Part shown: one piece after another, positions 21,240-32,159 of the stretch
Numbering within the stretch: position 1 is the first letter of the stretch
Layout of the letters: every line of letters starts with the position of its first letter
Assembly (NCBI RefSeq): GCF_918797505.1
Contig: NC_092800.1
Location: 2,232,001-2,296,000 of the forward strand
DNA: 64,000 nt
Direction of reading: 5' to 3'
From: Bemisia tabaci
Taxonomy: Eukaryota; Arthropoda; Insecta; Hemiptera; Aleyrodidae
Notes under the pieces: model-generated
The model's database searches: none
What the model was told of the DNA's origin: nothing
Seen by the model: the letters and a program-made list of their open reading frames with translations, nothing else
Made by a program: the position numbers and the translations under genes

Positions 21240-22210
21240 TTACTGGAATATTTAGAAAAATACTGCCAATTTTACAAAATCATAAAGTTTGATTGGAATT
21301 TTGATCACAGGATAATAGTTATGAAATTTTTATTCAAACCATTGAACTTCATTGTAAATGTCTTCGCGATATGTGGTGAATTCATATATTCGGACTCGAC
21401 TTGTTGATTTTATGAGGCATCTTCAATTAAATATGTAATTGATTAACTAAGTCTCCTGTCAAAGATGGCGATCCGTAAAAATCTTAGCTTTTCTACGATT
21501 CATTAGGATCCATTAGATTCATTGACATCATACTTCAGATACGATTTTATATTATAATCTCTCCTTAAGCACGGTCAAAAGCCATCAAATATCTACTTGA
21601 ATGGGTAGAATGACTATTCGATGTTCAAATAGTCTTAAAACTAAACGGTTTTCGCTTAGCATCTCCCAAATTTTAAATTTGGCGGGCGAATCTACCTGCT
21701 GGAAGGTTCACGACACGCCCGCCAGGAGCGCCATCTCCTTACCGCGTATCCCCGTAACTCAAAGCGAAAACAATAGAGAGCGCCATCGACAAACGTCAAC
21801 GAGAGACAAGTCAACAAACGTCACGTTATAACAATTATAACCTCCTTCATTAACAAGCATTAAATCAGTCATATTTGTGCCGAATTATTACATTATATTT
21901 GTGCTTAGTACCTCGTAAAAAGGAACCGCAAAAGATGGAATCTGCCGGGATTCTAAATTCATTAACAACAAACATATTAGTTTTTAATAAAGATCTAAGT
22001 GTCAGTTCTTGGCGTTAGCTTGATGATTCATAGTACCTTTGTAATGTGAGTATGTATCTAATTAGTTGTCTAATTTTGCTTTGTGATTACCTACGGAGTA
22101 ATTTTGGAAATAGTATATGATGCATTATATAATGCATTTGAATTCCTAGGTTTCACCTGACTCAAAGCGTTTGCTGCTATTATCTAGAAGCGCTCCGACT
22201 CATTTATCAG
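21240..22210. other. First intron, AT-rich, nothing recognised
   Basis: No exon or repeat boundary was identified. Confidence 0.4.
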
Positions 22211-22229
22211 AGAATTGAGCGTTTCCTAT

Positions 22230-22720
22230 CGGCCCCTCTGCAATTATGAGATTAGTCCATGAATCCTTTAGGAACTTAAATTAATGACTCAGATGGTGCT
22301 TTTGAGCCAACTTTCAAAGAATTAAAGGCATTTTTTCAAAATCTACAGTCCATGAGCTCTCCGTGTGACCGAAGTGCTCTCCTCGCTATATGACGCGTAA
22401 CCCTTCAATTTTTAGTTTAGTCCAAAGACCTCGTAGGAACTTAAATTAATGAACCAGGTGGTGCTCTGATGCCAACTTTCGAAGAATTGAAGGCATTTTA
22501 TTTTATTTTTTTTCAAATTTACAGTCCTTGAAAATGAGCTGTTTCGCGGAGCAAAGTGCCCTACTTTTGGGCCTCGTATCTCTTGAATTTTGAGTTTAGT
22601 CCAAAGATCTTTTTGGAACTTAAATTAATGACCCAGGTGATGTGCTTGATGCCCATTGTTAAAGAATTAAAGACATTTTTCAAAATTTACAGTCTTTCAA
22701 AATGAGCTTTCCGTGTGATT
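22230..22720 (+). repeat. Three diverged tandem copies, period about 180 bp
   Basis: AACTTAAATTAATGA(C/A)(T/C)CAG followed by a GCCAACTTTCAAAGAATT-like block, a TTTACAGTCC block and a GAGCT(C/T)TCCGTGTG-like block occurs three times. A further unrelated stretch ending ACACGGACGGACACAC (about 22890) follows. Confidence 0.65.
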
Positions 22721-23039
22721 TTGCTAAAAATGGACAATTGAGCGTAGCCCCCCCAAATTTTAGCGTACCTCAAAATCGTTGAACGTGCATAAGGAGACCA
22801 TAGATATGGTGTCCTGTGCCAATTTTGAATGAAATCGAACAGATAGATTCTGAGATATCGCTGTAGACAGATTTGGGGGACGCCACACGGACGGACACAC
22901 ATTTTTTCAAGTATGGTTATTTTTACTCCTGGGACCTTAAAACGTCTAGAAATGATGAAATTTCAACTTTTTTTTTTTTTTTTTTTTTGGAGGATGACAA
23001 TACTTCCTCTCTACCCTATGGGAGCGAGAAAGTAAAAAA

Positions 23040-24110
23040 CCCGGCTAAAATGTATACTAACTTTGAATGCAATCTACCATTTTGGATATTTTTTACCGTG
23101 TAACTTCGGCAATATAAGAGCACATGCTGTGCTCCCTACGAGTCAGGAGTCAGCATTTGACAATGCTCGCGGTTGCCAAACTTAAAGGAAAACCATTATT
23201 TTGCAAGACAGGAACGATCTCTTGACTTGGCGTACACCGGAAATAGAAATCACTTTGAATCAAGTAGTAGTTGTCGGATTAAAAACGGCTACGAGTAAAC
23301 GGTTAACTTGATTTAAGAGTGGGTCGAATAGAATCAACCCGGCTAACGGTTAGCTTAGTTACACCTCAGGTTGATTCTATCTGACTTCTTGGACCAAGTG
23401 AACTGCCGCATTGTTGCCGTTTTTAACCCGTCCTAGAAACATGTTTTGTTGGAATAAGTTAAGAAACTTTCAGATTTCAAAAGAAACTCTCTAAAAACGA
23501 AATTTTAAAATAATCCGAGCCCAGAAACCTTTCTTTTTTTGTTCATAAAATTGCCTCCTTAACTCTCAGAAGTTTTGTATCACCTCATAATAGTAAAGTT
23601 TGAACACAAAATTTACATAAGTTTTACCTACAATTTTTTATATTAAATTTATACAAATCTTGTATACAATTTTATTTTTGTATATTGCAAATATTGAAGT
23701 TCATTTTTCATACAGCGTCAATATGAGAGATTTTCAGAACTTGACACAATTTTGATGCCACTATTCGCCATAACTTTTTCTCTTTTTCAAATTTTCCATA
23801 CATCGTTGTTTCTCTGACGAAAGAACGTAACTTAAGTTCAATGTTGCAAAATTTTCCCGCGCTAATTACGCTTTAACCAGGAGAGGTCTAGAAACCTCAA
23901 ATTGAAAATTTCACTGCTTGATATCTCTGATCTCAAGTAAAAATCATACAAACTTTCAACAGAAACTACATACGTACGTCCTTGTAAAAAAATTGAATTT
24001 TGAATTTCAATATTGCAATCTCGGAATGAGATTACGTTCCTACGTCCAGGAAAAGGCGATATTTAGTTGAAAAAGAACGAAAATGGTTTTATAACTCGGC
24101 AAATTTTGAA
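23040..24110. other. First intron, AT-rich, little recognised
   Basis: A possible degraded fold-back lies at about 23229-23430 (TTGATTTAAGAG and GATTCTATCTGA-like blocks). No exon was recognised. Confidence 0.35.
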
Positions 24111-24113
24111 AAT

Positions 24114-24192
24114 CGGACGTATTTATTCTAAAAAGAACTTTGTGCGTAGGATTTTCGTGCAACATAGTTCCTTTTAGAGTAAATACGTCCGA
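24114..24192. mobile_element. Short palindromic MITE, CGGACGTATTTAT ends
   Basis: A 79-bp element with ends CGGACGTATTTATTCTAAAA and GAGTAAATACGTCCG. It is the minimal form of the GGACGTATTT group. Confidence 0.7.
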
Positions 24193-24559
24193 TCTTCCAC
24201 GTTTTTAAAGTCAAAATTTAACAGTCAATGCTGAGAAAAGTAAACTGCGATAAGAGGAAAATTAAAAATATTAACCTAACCAAAAATTTGAAACCAAAGC
24301 CTCAATGACAATTCATTATTACTAATTTAATTGTAAATCCAAGAAAAGGAGGACCCAGCAACACTTAGACCACAAACTAATACTATCAGCTTTTTTAAGC
24401 AAATCTATCTGATTTAATTTGAGTTGATTGATGTAAAAAACGCTGATTTGTAAAACGCCACGCTGTGGGGTATCGTCAACTTGCTTCAACACAAAGTGAA
24501 CTTTTTTCAATAAAAATCTGACAACGGTTTGTGGAAAGAGTCTTGGCTTCGCGAGCGAG

Positions 24560-24895
24560 AGCCGACTACTCAAACGGTGATCTTTCGCGATAGGTGCATT
24601 GTCGAACTTTCCGCGGAGAAACGGGCTCCGTTCGGCGGAATAATGGAGGAGACTGCCGGTTGAAAGCAGTGCCGTTTAGAGTAAAAGCTTTCGCCGTGAA
24701 AGTTTAAACACCGCAGGTGAAGCCCGAGCGGCGCGACACGTAACGCTCGGGGGTCCCGCGAGAGCGCGCCCTTGACCCGTCGTGTGCTCCAATTAGTCGG
24801 GGTCGCCGTGAGAGAGCTATGGAGGAGTCACTCCTCCGTAAAGAGTTCTTCCTCTTTGCATCCTTTTCCAGGAACTGCTAATGATGGGCCAAATT
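24560..24895. other. GC-rich non-repeat island within the intron
   Basis: This stretch stands out by GC content and CpG density from the surrounding intron and matches no repeat seen elsewhere in the window. No frame fits the CUB gene. It could be a regulatory island or part of an unrelated insertion. Confidence 0.35.
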
Positions 24896-24926
24896 AGAGA
24901 CGACTGCTTGGATCTAGGAGACGTCG

Positions 24927-25879
24927 CACAGTGGATCGAGTCAATAGAGACATATTTCTGTCAAAACTGAGTTCGCAGTATTTTTTATAATTTTTTTTTC
25001 TGGCATGGGAAATTGGAGAAAAATGGATTTAAAAGTGAGAAAATGTGCCGCCTTATTACGTCATCTGGCAGCCATTTTCCATTTGAGCACATGTATTTTA
25101 GGAGATTGAGTTACTTTGTCATATTTCAGCCAATAATTGTCCAATTTAGAAACCAAGGATATTTTCGTACTCAGTTTTCCCAGCAGTATAATTTTAAAGA
25201 TGAAATTTACAAAATTTCAGACACCTGCAAATTCTCGGTGGACGTATTTCTGCCAAACAGAACTATGTGCATTAAGACATGAGCCCTGAGACCCATATGA
25301 CTATATGCATAATATGTAGTTCTGTTTGGCAGAAATACGTCCATAGAGAACTCGCAGGTGTCTGAAATTTTGTAAATTTCATCTTTAAAATGATACCGCT
25401 GGGAAAACTGAGTACGAAAATATCCTTGGTTTCTAAATTGGACAATTATTGGATGAAATATGACGAAATAACTAAATCTCCTAAAATACATGTGCTCAAA
25501 TGGAAAATGGCCGCCGGATGACGTCATGAGGCGGTACATTTTCTCACTTTTAAATCTATTTTTATCCAATTTCCCATGCCAGAAAAAATAATAAAAAATA
25601 CTGCGAACTCAGCTCATTAAGCACTCTTAGATGAAGCAATACAATTTTTGTGTGCAAATTCTCCATTAGAGAGGTCGGCCATGAAATTTTTGAATAAAAT
25701 TGCAAATTTTGATTTTTATTTCGACACATTTTAAATTTTAAGGGGTGCCTCCAGAGGGAAATTCCACGAAGCAACCAATGGTTCACTTTTAGAACCTCAA
25801 AGCATTGCATAAACAGAGTTATGAGCGTTTAGAGTTTCCAAATTTTGTCCGACCTCTCCTATTGATTCGATTCACTGTG
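24927..25879. mobile_element. Transib-like non-autonomous element with CACAGTG ends
   Basis: The left terminus CACAGTGGATCGAGTCAATA and the right terminus (read inward) CACAGTGAATCGAATCAATA are inverted. The 5-bp flanks are CGTCG (24922-24926) and CGTCT (25880-25884), close to the CGNCG target duplication reported for Transib. A near-perfect 646-bp palindrome (24967-25612) fills most of it, centred on a GGACGTATTTCT MITE. No transposase is recognised. Confidence 0.6.
25240..25343. mobile_element. GGACGTATTTCT palindromic MITE at the centre of a larger palindrome
   Basis: The ends TGGACGTATTTCTGCCAAAC and GTTTGGCAGAAATACGTCCA are perfect. It forms the axis of the 24967-25612 palindrome. Confidence 0.7.
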
Positions 25880-26453
25880 CGTCTTCAGGTCTGACATGAT
25901 AGCGAAGAGAGCCGTTAGTGCAAAAATGAAGTTTTGAGAAAATATGCTCGGAAGCTTCTGAGCGGAAAATTTTATCGCAAGAATTCTCCTTACTCTGTTT
26001 AACTTCCACCAATAATCCAAAAGACTCTTGGAAATTGTGTTGATAATTAATAATCGACCGATTTTTTTTCAATGGGGCAGGTGCGCTGGTCACAGAATCG
26101 TGTTTTGATGCTTGGTTCTTTTAGGTTATCTGAAAATAATAAGATCTAGCCGAACAGCAAGTTTCTACGTTCAATTTTAGCCGAGATCTAGCTTTTGGAC
26201 TTCCTTTGAGTAAGAGACACTATTGGAGAATCTTTGCAAGACCTAATACCACTTACCAAGTTATGAGTTTCCGCTCTTTGAGTGATGTATTCATAATAGA
26301 CCTCTGGACAGGGTATGAATTAAAGCATAGTATGTTACATGTATTCTCTTCAAAACACGAGAAAAACAAATCATACAAAGGAAAATCTGGAAAACAACTC
26401 CAGAACAAGATATTGGTGTTTACAAATTAACGTTGGTTCAATGGAAAAAATAC

Positions 26454-26714
26454 ATATCGACGATGAAACTACCAAACCACGTATCTCGGTTTGCGACGTC
26501 GCAGACTTCCTGTCATACTTTATTTTTTAAATAAAAAACTACTTAGCATCCAGTCTTGAAAATTTCTATGATTTTTCCTCTTTGTGCGGAGAAAATTCCG
26601 TGAAAATTTCAAGGAATGATATTGATTTGGTCTACTTCAAAAAAATAAAATGTGAGCGTAGATTTTTAAACACCGCAAACGAGATACGTGGTTTGGTAGT
26701 TTCACCGTCGATAT
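26454..26714. mobile_element. Fold-back MITE, ATATCGACGNTGAAACTACC ends (young copy)
   Basis: The ends ATATCGACGATGAAACTACC and GGTAGTTTCACCGTCGATAT are inverted, with ACCACGTATCTCGGTTTGCG inside. It is nearly identical to 57521-57780 along its whole 260 bp, implying recent activity. More diverged members lie at about 52898-53155, 54311-54567, 55871-56128 and 56206-56470. Confidence 0.8.
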
Positions 26715-27267
26715 GACGTCGTTTGTGTAGTCGAACTTCCATTTGGTCCGTACATAAAATATTTTTCAATATCTCGTGCAGGACATGAAATTCGAACTTT
26801 CAAAGTTGCGTGAATAATCTACGTGAAACATTCGAAGAGGAAACTTGTGAATTTCTCATGTAGTTTAGACCTTGCCTAGCGCTCCATTCTTCTCAGGGGC
26901 CGTTCTGAAAATATGTAACCCTGAAAATTGAATCTATACACTCCCCATTCGTTTCCATAATGAGCCCTTGACAAAGAAGTGCTACCTCCCTACCAAAAAA
27001 AATCAAAAATCAAATCAAAAAAAATCGCAAAGCCGAAAATGAAAATATTCATACATATAAATTGAAGAAGCTTTGTTAAAAAGAACGGTTTCTCTCTGGA
27101 AACGAGCATCTCTGGAGAATGACTCAGTGTCAAAGTAGGTTAAATTGATATCATTGTGTTTTTGTGAAAACTTGCTCATATCTATAGAAAGCACTCATGT
27201 ACCGATTTAGCTTGTATCTGTTTATCAAGAAAAGCACACAAGGATACTTTTGATCGAGAGTAGGCGC

Positions 27268-27434
27268 CAGTGGCGAAGTGTAAATGATCGATTATTATCG
27301 ATATCTCCCCATTTAAAGTAACAGTAAAGAATCGATTATTAAGGTGTTAGTTGCGCACAACATGTTGATCGATACTTTGCCATCGGTTTAAAGGACAGAT
27401 CAATCGATATATCGCAAAGCACGCCACGCCACTG
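27268..27434. mobile_element. hAT-like MITE (CAGTGGCG family) with expanded right end
   Basis: The left end CAGTGGCGAAGTGTAAATGA and the right end CACGCCACGCCACTG belong to the 154-170 bp family. An 11-bp tandem array starts inside the right terminus. Confidence 0.8.
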
Positions 27435-27552
27435 GTACGCCACTGGTACGCCACTGGTACGCCACTGGTACGCCACTGGTACGCCACTGGTACGCCACTG
27501 GTACGCCACTGGTACGCCACTGGTACGCCACTGGTACGCCACTGGTACGCCA
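27426..27552. repeat. 11-bp tandem repeat (ACGCCACTGGT), eleven copies
   Basis: Eleven perfect copies plus a partial one. The unit is the last nine bases of the MITE terminus (ACGCCACTG) plus GT. It reads as VAYQWRTSG-type repeats on the minus strand, which is not a gene. Confidence 0.95.
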
Positions 27553-27559
27553 CCATTCA

Positions 27560-28540
27560 TAATTTATTTCTCAGTAGTGTTCGCGTTTTCTTGAAACTGC
27601 ATCTATTCCAATTAAGCTTTACTGCTCTTCCAGAGCTCTACGATATTCTCTTGAGAAGTTGTAAGTAATCCGTCGAAGTTTATATTAAATTGTACCTGAG
27701 AAGTGGCAATATTGTTCGAGCTCTTGACCTAAAGAAATGCTTTTCTCTTAATGTTTCTAAGGTTCAAGTGCAGAAATTCTCCTTCATCCTCTCAAATGGT
27801 TTAAGTTTTCGAATGTTAAGTCGTCTCTCATCAGATTATATTCGTAAAATTATTTTTTTGTTGGTTATGATGGAATTTTTTATTGGTTCATGTCAAAGGA
27901 TCCTCTCCTCTGAGAAAAGCTTGTAAAAATCTAATGAAAAGCAACTTTATAACAAGGTGAAAGACGACCGCTGAAAGTTTTCTCCGTAGGTTATGAGTGC
28001 CCACTTGAGGTGAAAAAATCACTCATAACAAGGCACTTTACTATTTCTGCTGATGTCGAATTTCGAATAATTTTCACCCGGTCAAACCCCTGGTGGAAAA
28101 ATATAGATATGATGGGAAAATTGGCACAATTTAGATTAGTAATTATTCCTTTTTCCGATTAGCCGGCTGCTGCGGGCGGAAAAAGTTTGCTCATTTCTGC
28201 ACCTCTTATCGGACAAAAAAGTCACGTTTTTGCGCTTTGAGTTTTTCAATTCATTTTTTACGGGTTTGTTGTTTCCTACTTTGTACGTATTTATATTATG
28301 CGTTAACGTGTTTTCCACCCGAGCACGGGGGAGGGAAGGGAACGCTCTGATGTGGCTTCCGATTATCCAGTAATTTTTCATCCGGAAAAGGTACTGTCAC
28401 ATGTTGTCAAATCGTAGGGTTTTACTTTCAATATGCGGAATATCGTTGGAAAAATGGGAAATAATACGGTTCTCGGCGTAAGACTTTTTCGTCAGAATGC
28501 GCGATCAACCAATTCAAAAGGTACACATTTAAGATATCTT
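27560..28540. other. First intron, nothing recognised
   Basis: No exon, RNA or bounded repeat was recognised. Frames at 27690 and 28136 have no domain. Confidence 0.35.
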
Positions 28541-28544
28541 CACT

Positions 28545-28700
28545 CTGATCGCCCTGGTAAAAATCGGCGATTAGAGCTGCGTTTCAAAATACGTTTCAAA
28601 ATTTCAAAATTATGCAGCCGGGCTATTGCCGGGCTTTACACTTTATCGCCTGGCTGTTGCTTTTTCGCCATCGATTTTAAAAGGCTATAAGAAATTGTGT
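28545..28700. repeat. GCCGGGCTAT / AGGCTATAAGAAATTGTG repeat
   Basis: Shared blocks CGCCTGGCTGTTGCTTTTTCGCCATCG and AGGCTATAAGAAATTGTGT also occur at about 32000-32150, 40490-40700 and 41270-41410, often with a GCCGGCTATAGAAG stem. Confidence 0.55.
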
Positions 28701-28749
28701 AGAAATGTGTGTGCTTTGGAAATCGTTAAGTCTGATACGGAACCAACTT

Positions 28750-29041
28750 CATATTTACAAAACACACATTATATTTTCCTTTAATACATATTTTTTTTTC
28801 ATCAATTAAAATGAGAATAATCCATACAGGATGTGCAAAAATTTCAAAATCATGAGTTGAATAACGCTGACTCCGCCAGATTAAATATTAGAGCCTAACA
28901 CAAAACGGAGCGGCGCGGCGGCGCACTGGCGCCTACAAACCTAACAGGGATACTTCACGCATTGCGCAACGCGTGAAGTATCCCTGTTAGGTTTGTAGGC
29001 GCCAATGCGTGTTTCGCGCTGGCTGCCCGCCTGCCACGGCG
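28750..29041 (+). repeat. Left part of a 550-bp palindromic-core repeat, interrupted
   Basis: It carries CATCAATTAAAATGAGAATA, AACGCTGACTCCGC and the palindrome AATGCGTGAAGTATCCCTG with its complement. The same repeat resumes at 31786 after the 2744-bp insertion (GCTTGAAGCAACTATTTTAC, TTGCACAGTATCATACG). A complete copy is at about 40730-41250. Confidence 0.75.
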
Positions 29042-29121
29042 CACGGTGGATCGAGTCAATGGTACAGGTCGGTCATGGGCGATTCGGGCGAATCGCATTT
29101 TTTAAGGGTCAAAAGTGTTCC

Positions 29122-29328
29122 TCAAGAGTTATATTTTAAGGATCTGACATTGATTTGGAACGAAACATGTTCATTTTTGTGACCGAAGGCATCAAAGAGG
29201 GGCTTTGCGTAACTTTTTATTTTAGCGACAAATCGTCCGAGTCTTTCTATTCCATTTAACTTGCTTCTGTTTAAATTAATTCTAATTTCATTGACATATT
29301 CTTGTTCTTCAGAGTCTGGAGAACACAT
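29122..29328 (-). pseudogene. Minus-strand peptide fragment (CSPDSEEQEYVNE), copy 1
   Basis: The frame contains CSPDSEEQEYVNEIRINLN, LGRFVAKIKSYAKPLF and GHKNEHVSF. The first motif recurs at about 30210-30290 in a frame preceded by RDEHISANIIIRKMGRIQ. Recurrence of the same peptide suggests a decayed coding segment carried by the transposon, but I do not recognise the family. No start, stop or splice evidence supports a working gene. Confidence 0.3.
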
Positions 29329-29926
29329 TGCACTAGTAATTTTAGCGGCTCTGGTGCTTGCACTAGAGCTGCTATTCCGGACGGTCCCAGCTGGGGAGTA
29401 TCAATGCAGCATGTTACATTGTAGAGACCGCGCGTTGGTTGATGGGAATCGGCGCCATTTTCGGCTATGTTCCTTGTCATGACTTTATTTTATTGCATAC
29501 TGTTTTATTGTTAGTCAATGCTATGTTGTGTATTGTATTTTTGGAATCATGGTGATACAGTCAACAATTCAAAACTTGTTTGTGCTTTTATCTCGTGATG
29601 GAAAAAATGTACTTTACGTTCAAAATTTGAAAATTTGAATTTTAAAGTTTTCGCGGTTAAGGAAGCTTTAACCACTGGGTTGGAGCTCCCTAGTCATATT
29701 ACTTGATATCAGCTGATAGCAAACAAAGGTTACCAGGGAAACCGTAAACGTCTAACAACTATCGTGGCCATCGGGGCGATTCGACAGTTTGAATCGTTTT
29801 CGTTGATTGAATCGACAGTTGTCGGATTGTACATCAATGACAAAATGTGTCTAGGCCCTCATTCTTGACTACAACTACTGCCCCCAGAGCCGCTCTCCGA
29901 CGCCAATGCGTTGGAGCTTCCTGCTT

Positions 29927-30194
29927 GTTTTGTATTCGGCCCATTTTTCTAATGATTATGTTTGCGCTAATGTGCTCATCTCTAAAAGCGAAAAAAAAAA
30001 GTTTAGGTAAACTTTTAACTACCCATCCGCCACCATCCGCCAGAAAAATTTGTACAGGCATGTTCGTAGGAGTCCTGAGAATACGATCCCGCAAAATTTG
30101 GGTGCCACTTTGCGCCACTTTGACCGTGACGTCACTTTTTCTGTTGCGTTCCGAGATTGTGCGCGAGCCTTATCTCGAAAATCAAGCGACCGGT
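29927..30194. repeat. Direct duplication inside the Transib-like element, copy A
   Basis: About 265 bp from TGTATTCGGCCCATTTTTCT to ATCTCGAAAATCAAGCGACC is repeated at 30298-30559 with only a few percent difference. Confidence 0.85.
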
Positions 30195-30297
30195 GAGCTG
30201 CCGCGGCACTTAGCTTGCTTCTGTTTAAATTAATGCTAGTTTCATTGACATATTCTTGTTCTTCAGAGTCTGGAGAACACATTGCACTAGTAATTTT

Positions 30298-30559
30298 TTG
30301 TATTCGGCCCATTTTTCTAATGATTATGTTTGCGCTAATGTGCTCATCTCTAAAAGCGAAAAAAAAAGTTTAGGTAAACTTTTAACTACCCATCCGCCAC
30401 CATCCGCCAGAAAAATTTGTACAGGCATGTTCGTAGGAGTCCTGAGAATACGATCCCGCAAAATTTGGGTGCCACTTTGCGCCACTTTGGCCGTGACATC
30501 ACTTTTTCTGTTGCATTCCGAGATTGCGCGCGAGCTTTATCTCGAAAATCAAGCGACCA
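30298..30559. repeat. Direct duplication inside the Transib-like element, copy B
   Basis: This is the partner of 29927-30194. It is preceded by a second copy (about 30210-30290) of the 29262-29330 segment, so the duplicated block includes parts of both. Confidence 0.85.
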
Positions 30560-31785
30560 GTGAACTCTCGTAACTGCTAAATGACCCAGGTAGGTATGAT
30601 TCCTGTTCATCAGAAACTGAAAAACAAGTTTCACCATCAAGACGTGCTCTTTGGCCCGTTGTTCGTATTTTCATATTTATATATTTCCTAAACTACATAT
30701 CTATAGGAGAACTAAAAAAAAAAAATCGGGCATATTTTCACTCGGACATCCCTTTATATTCCTTATAGAAAGAATTTTTGGGACGTATGCGTAGATAGCT
30801 AGCTTGAGGAAACTTTTAGCAAGTAACCCCCCCCCCCCTTTACTTGCCTGGCCCCTGACTATGATGCCATTTTATCTGTTGGCCTCCGCGATCGCGCGCG
30901 ACCGGTCACTGGTGAACTCTGATAACTGATGCTTCTTTCAAATACGTACATATTTTTTAATTTTTCACCTACTTCGATGTAAACAAAGTGCAGTTAGTGC
31001 GAAACTAATTACACTGCGAGTACGTTTTAACGTTACAAGCCCGGGAAATTTTGGAATTTTTGCGGTTTTTTGCGTTGCTTGTTTTTTAAGTTTGATGCGG
31101 TTTGAGAGCGGAAGACGAGGATGAGAGTGATGGGGAATTGAATATGAAGAAGAAGAATAAGGAGAAGCAGATGACAGATGACTGTTACATGTTTAAATTT
31201 TTTTTTCTTTTCTTTTTTTTCTAGCCATCTAGTGTTTTTCCTACTCTAAGTCCCTGTTCCGTCCTCTGAATGTAAATATGAATTTAAAGTAAAAGTGGTC
31301 TTGAATATTTTCAAAGAATTCATAAATGTATTTCATTTGTTTTTTCACCGATCTTTATGCATAAGAATGATATCTTATGACAAAGTTTCGAAATTAACTT
31401 TGCAATGAAGGGAATGATTTATCTGATGCAGCAGCTCATAACTGGGGAGGTATTTTTGCGTATTTGTGACACTTATTAGTAAGTTTTCATAATTTTATTC
31501 ATAATTTATCCTCTTCCATCATGAAAAATTAAAAACTCCGTCCTACGAAGTAAAACACAGACGCCTAAACTTTGCACCTGTATAGTTTTCCCGACAAAAT
31601 GCACAAATACGGGTCTTCAGGTACGTTGTTCACAAAAAATAACATCAAAAATGAATTCTACGCGAAAAATTACATGAGATAAGTGGTACATAATCGATCA
31701 AATGACCAGGAATATTCGTTATCCTCGTAACATTGGAAGCGCAACGCTCCATGACCGACCTCTCCCATTGACTCGATCCACCGTG

Positions 31786-31990
31786 CGGCGCTTGAAGCAA
31801 CTATTTTACACCAGAGGTATTGCACAGTATCATACGAAACTGAAGGCGCTCTAATATATTAGTAATGTCAAGCATCCATCAAAAGTACGGAGCTTTCCTC
31901 GCAAAATAAATCCAGATACTACGGCCCAAAAAGAGAGCAGTATTCCAAAAACTCACTAAGTCCTCGCATCCGTAATTAGTCACGTTCAGC
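31786..31990 (+). repeat. Right part of the interrupted 550-bp repeat
   Basis: It continues the repeat broken at 29041, with TTGCACAGTATCATACG, AAAAGTACGGAG-like and CCTCGCAAAATAAATC blocks that match 41060-41230. Confidence 0.75.
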
Positions 31991-32159
31991 ATACACTTTA
32001 TCGCCTGGCTGTTGCTTAATCGCCATCGCCGATGAAAGGCTATAAGAAATTGTGTAGCCGGCTATAGAAGCTATTGGAAATCTTATAGCCGGCTGTAGGT
32101 CTATGGTATTTTGGAACACAGATTCTACTGCCAATTTTTACCAGGCTCTTGTTTTGGGA

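Larger units (their letters stand above)
29042..31785. mobile_element. 2744-bp Transib-like element, CACGGTG ends, CGGCG target duplication
   Basis: The left end CACGGTGGATCGAGTCAAT and the right end (read inward) CACGGTGGATCGAGTCAAT are identical. A second paired block AGGTCGGTCATGG follows 4-6 bases inside. CGGCG flanks both sides (29037-29041 and 31786-31790). Excision restores the uninterrupted repeat seen at 41050. No intact transposase was recognised. Internal sequence contains a direct duplication of about 265 bp and minus-strand peptide fragments. Confidence 0.72.

Noticed and set aside
21080..21292. 70-codon frame over the hairpin array
   Set aside because: The palindromic DNA explains the Ala/Arg/Gly-rich sequence. 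No domain and no start context.
25013..25569. Two similar proteins on opposite strands
   Set aside because: Consequence of the palindrome, with no recognised domain. Kept only as a structural finding.
27339..27560. Minus-strand repeat proteins of WRTSGVPVAYQ type
   Set aside because: Produced by the 11-bp tandem array. It stays open in all frames only because the unit lacks stops.
29262..29330. Possible plus-strand exon after TTGTTCTTCAG
   Set aside because: No compatible frame with the CUB gene. The segment lies inside a transposon and is duplicated at 30210.
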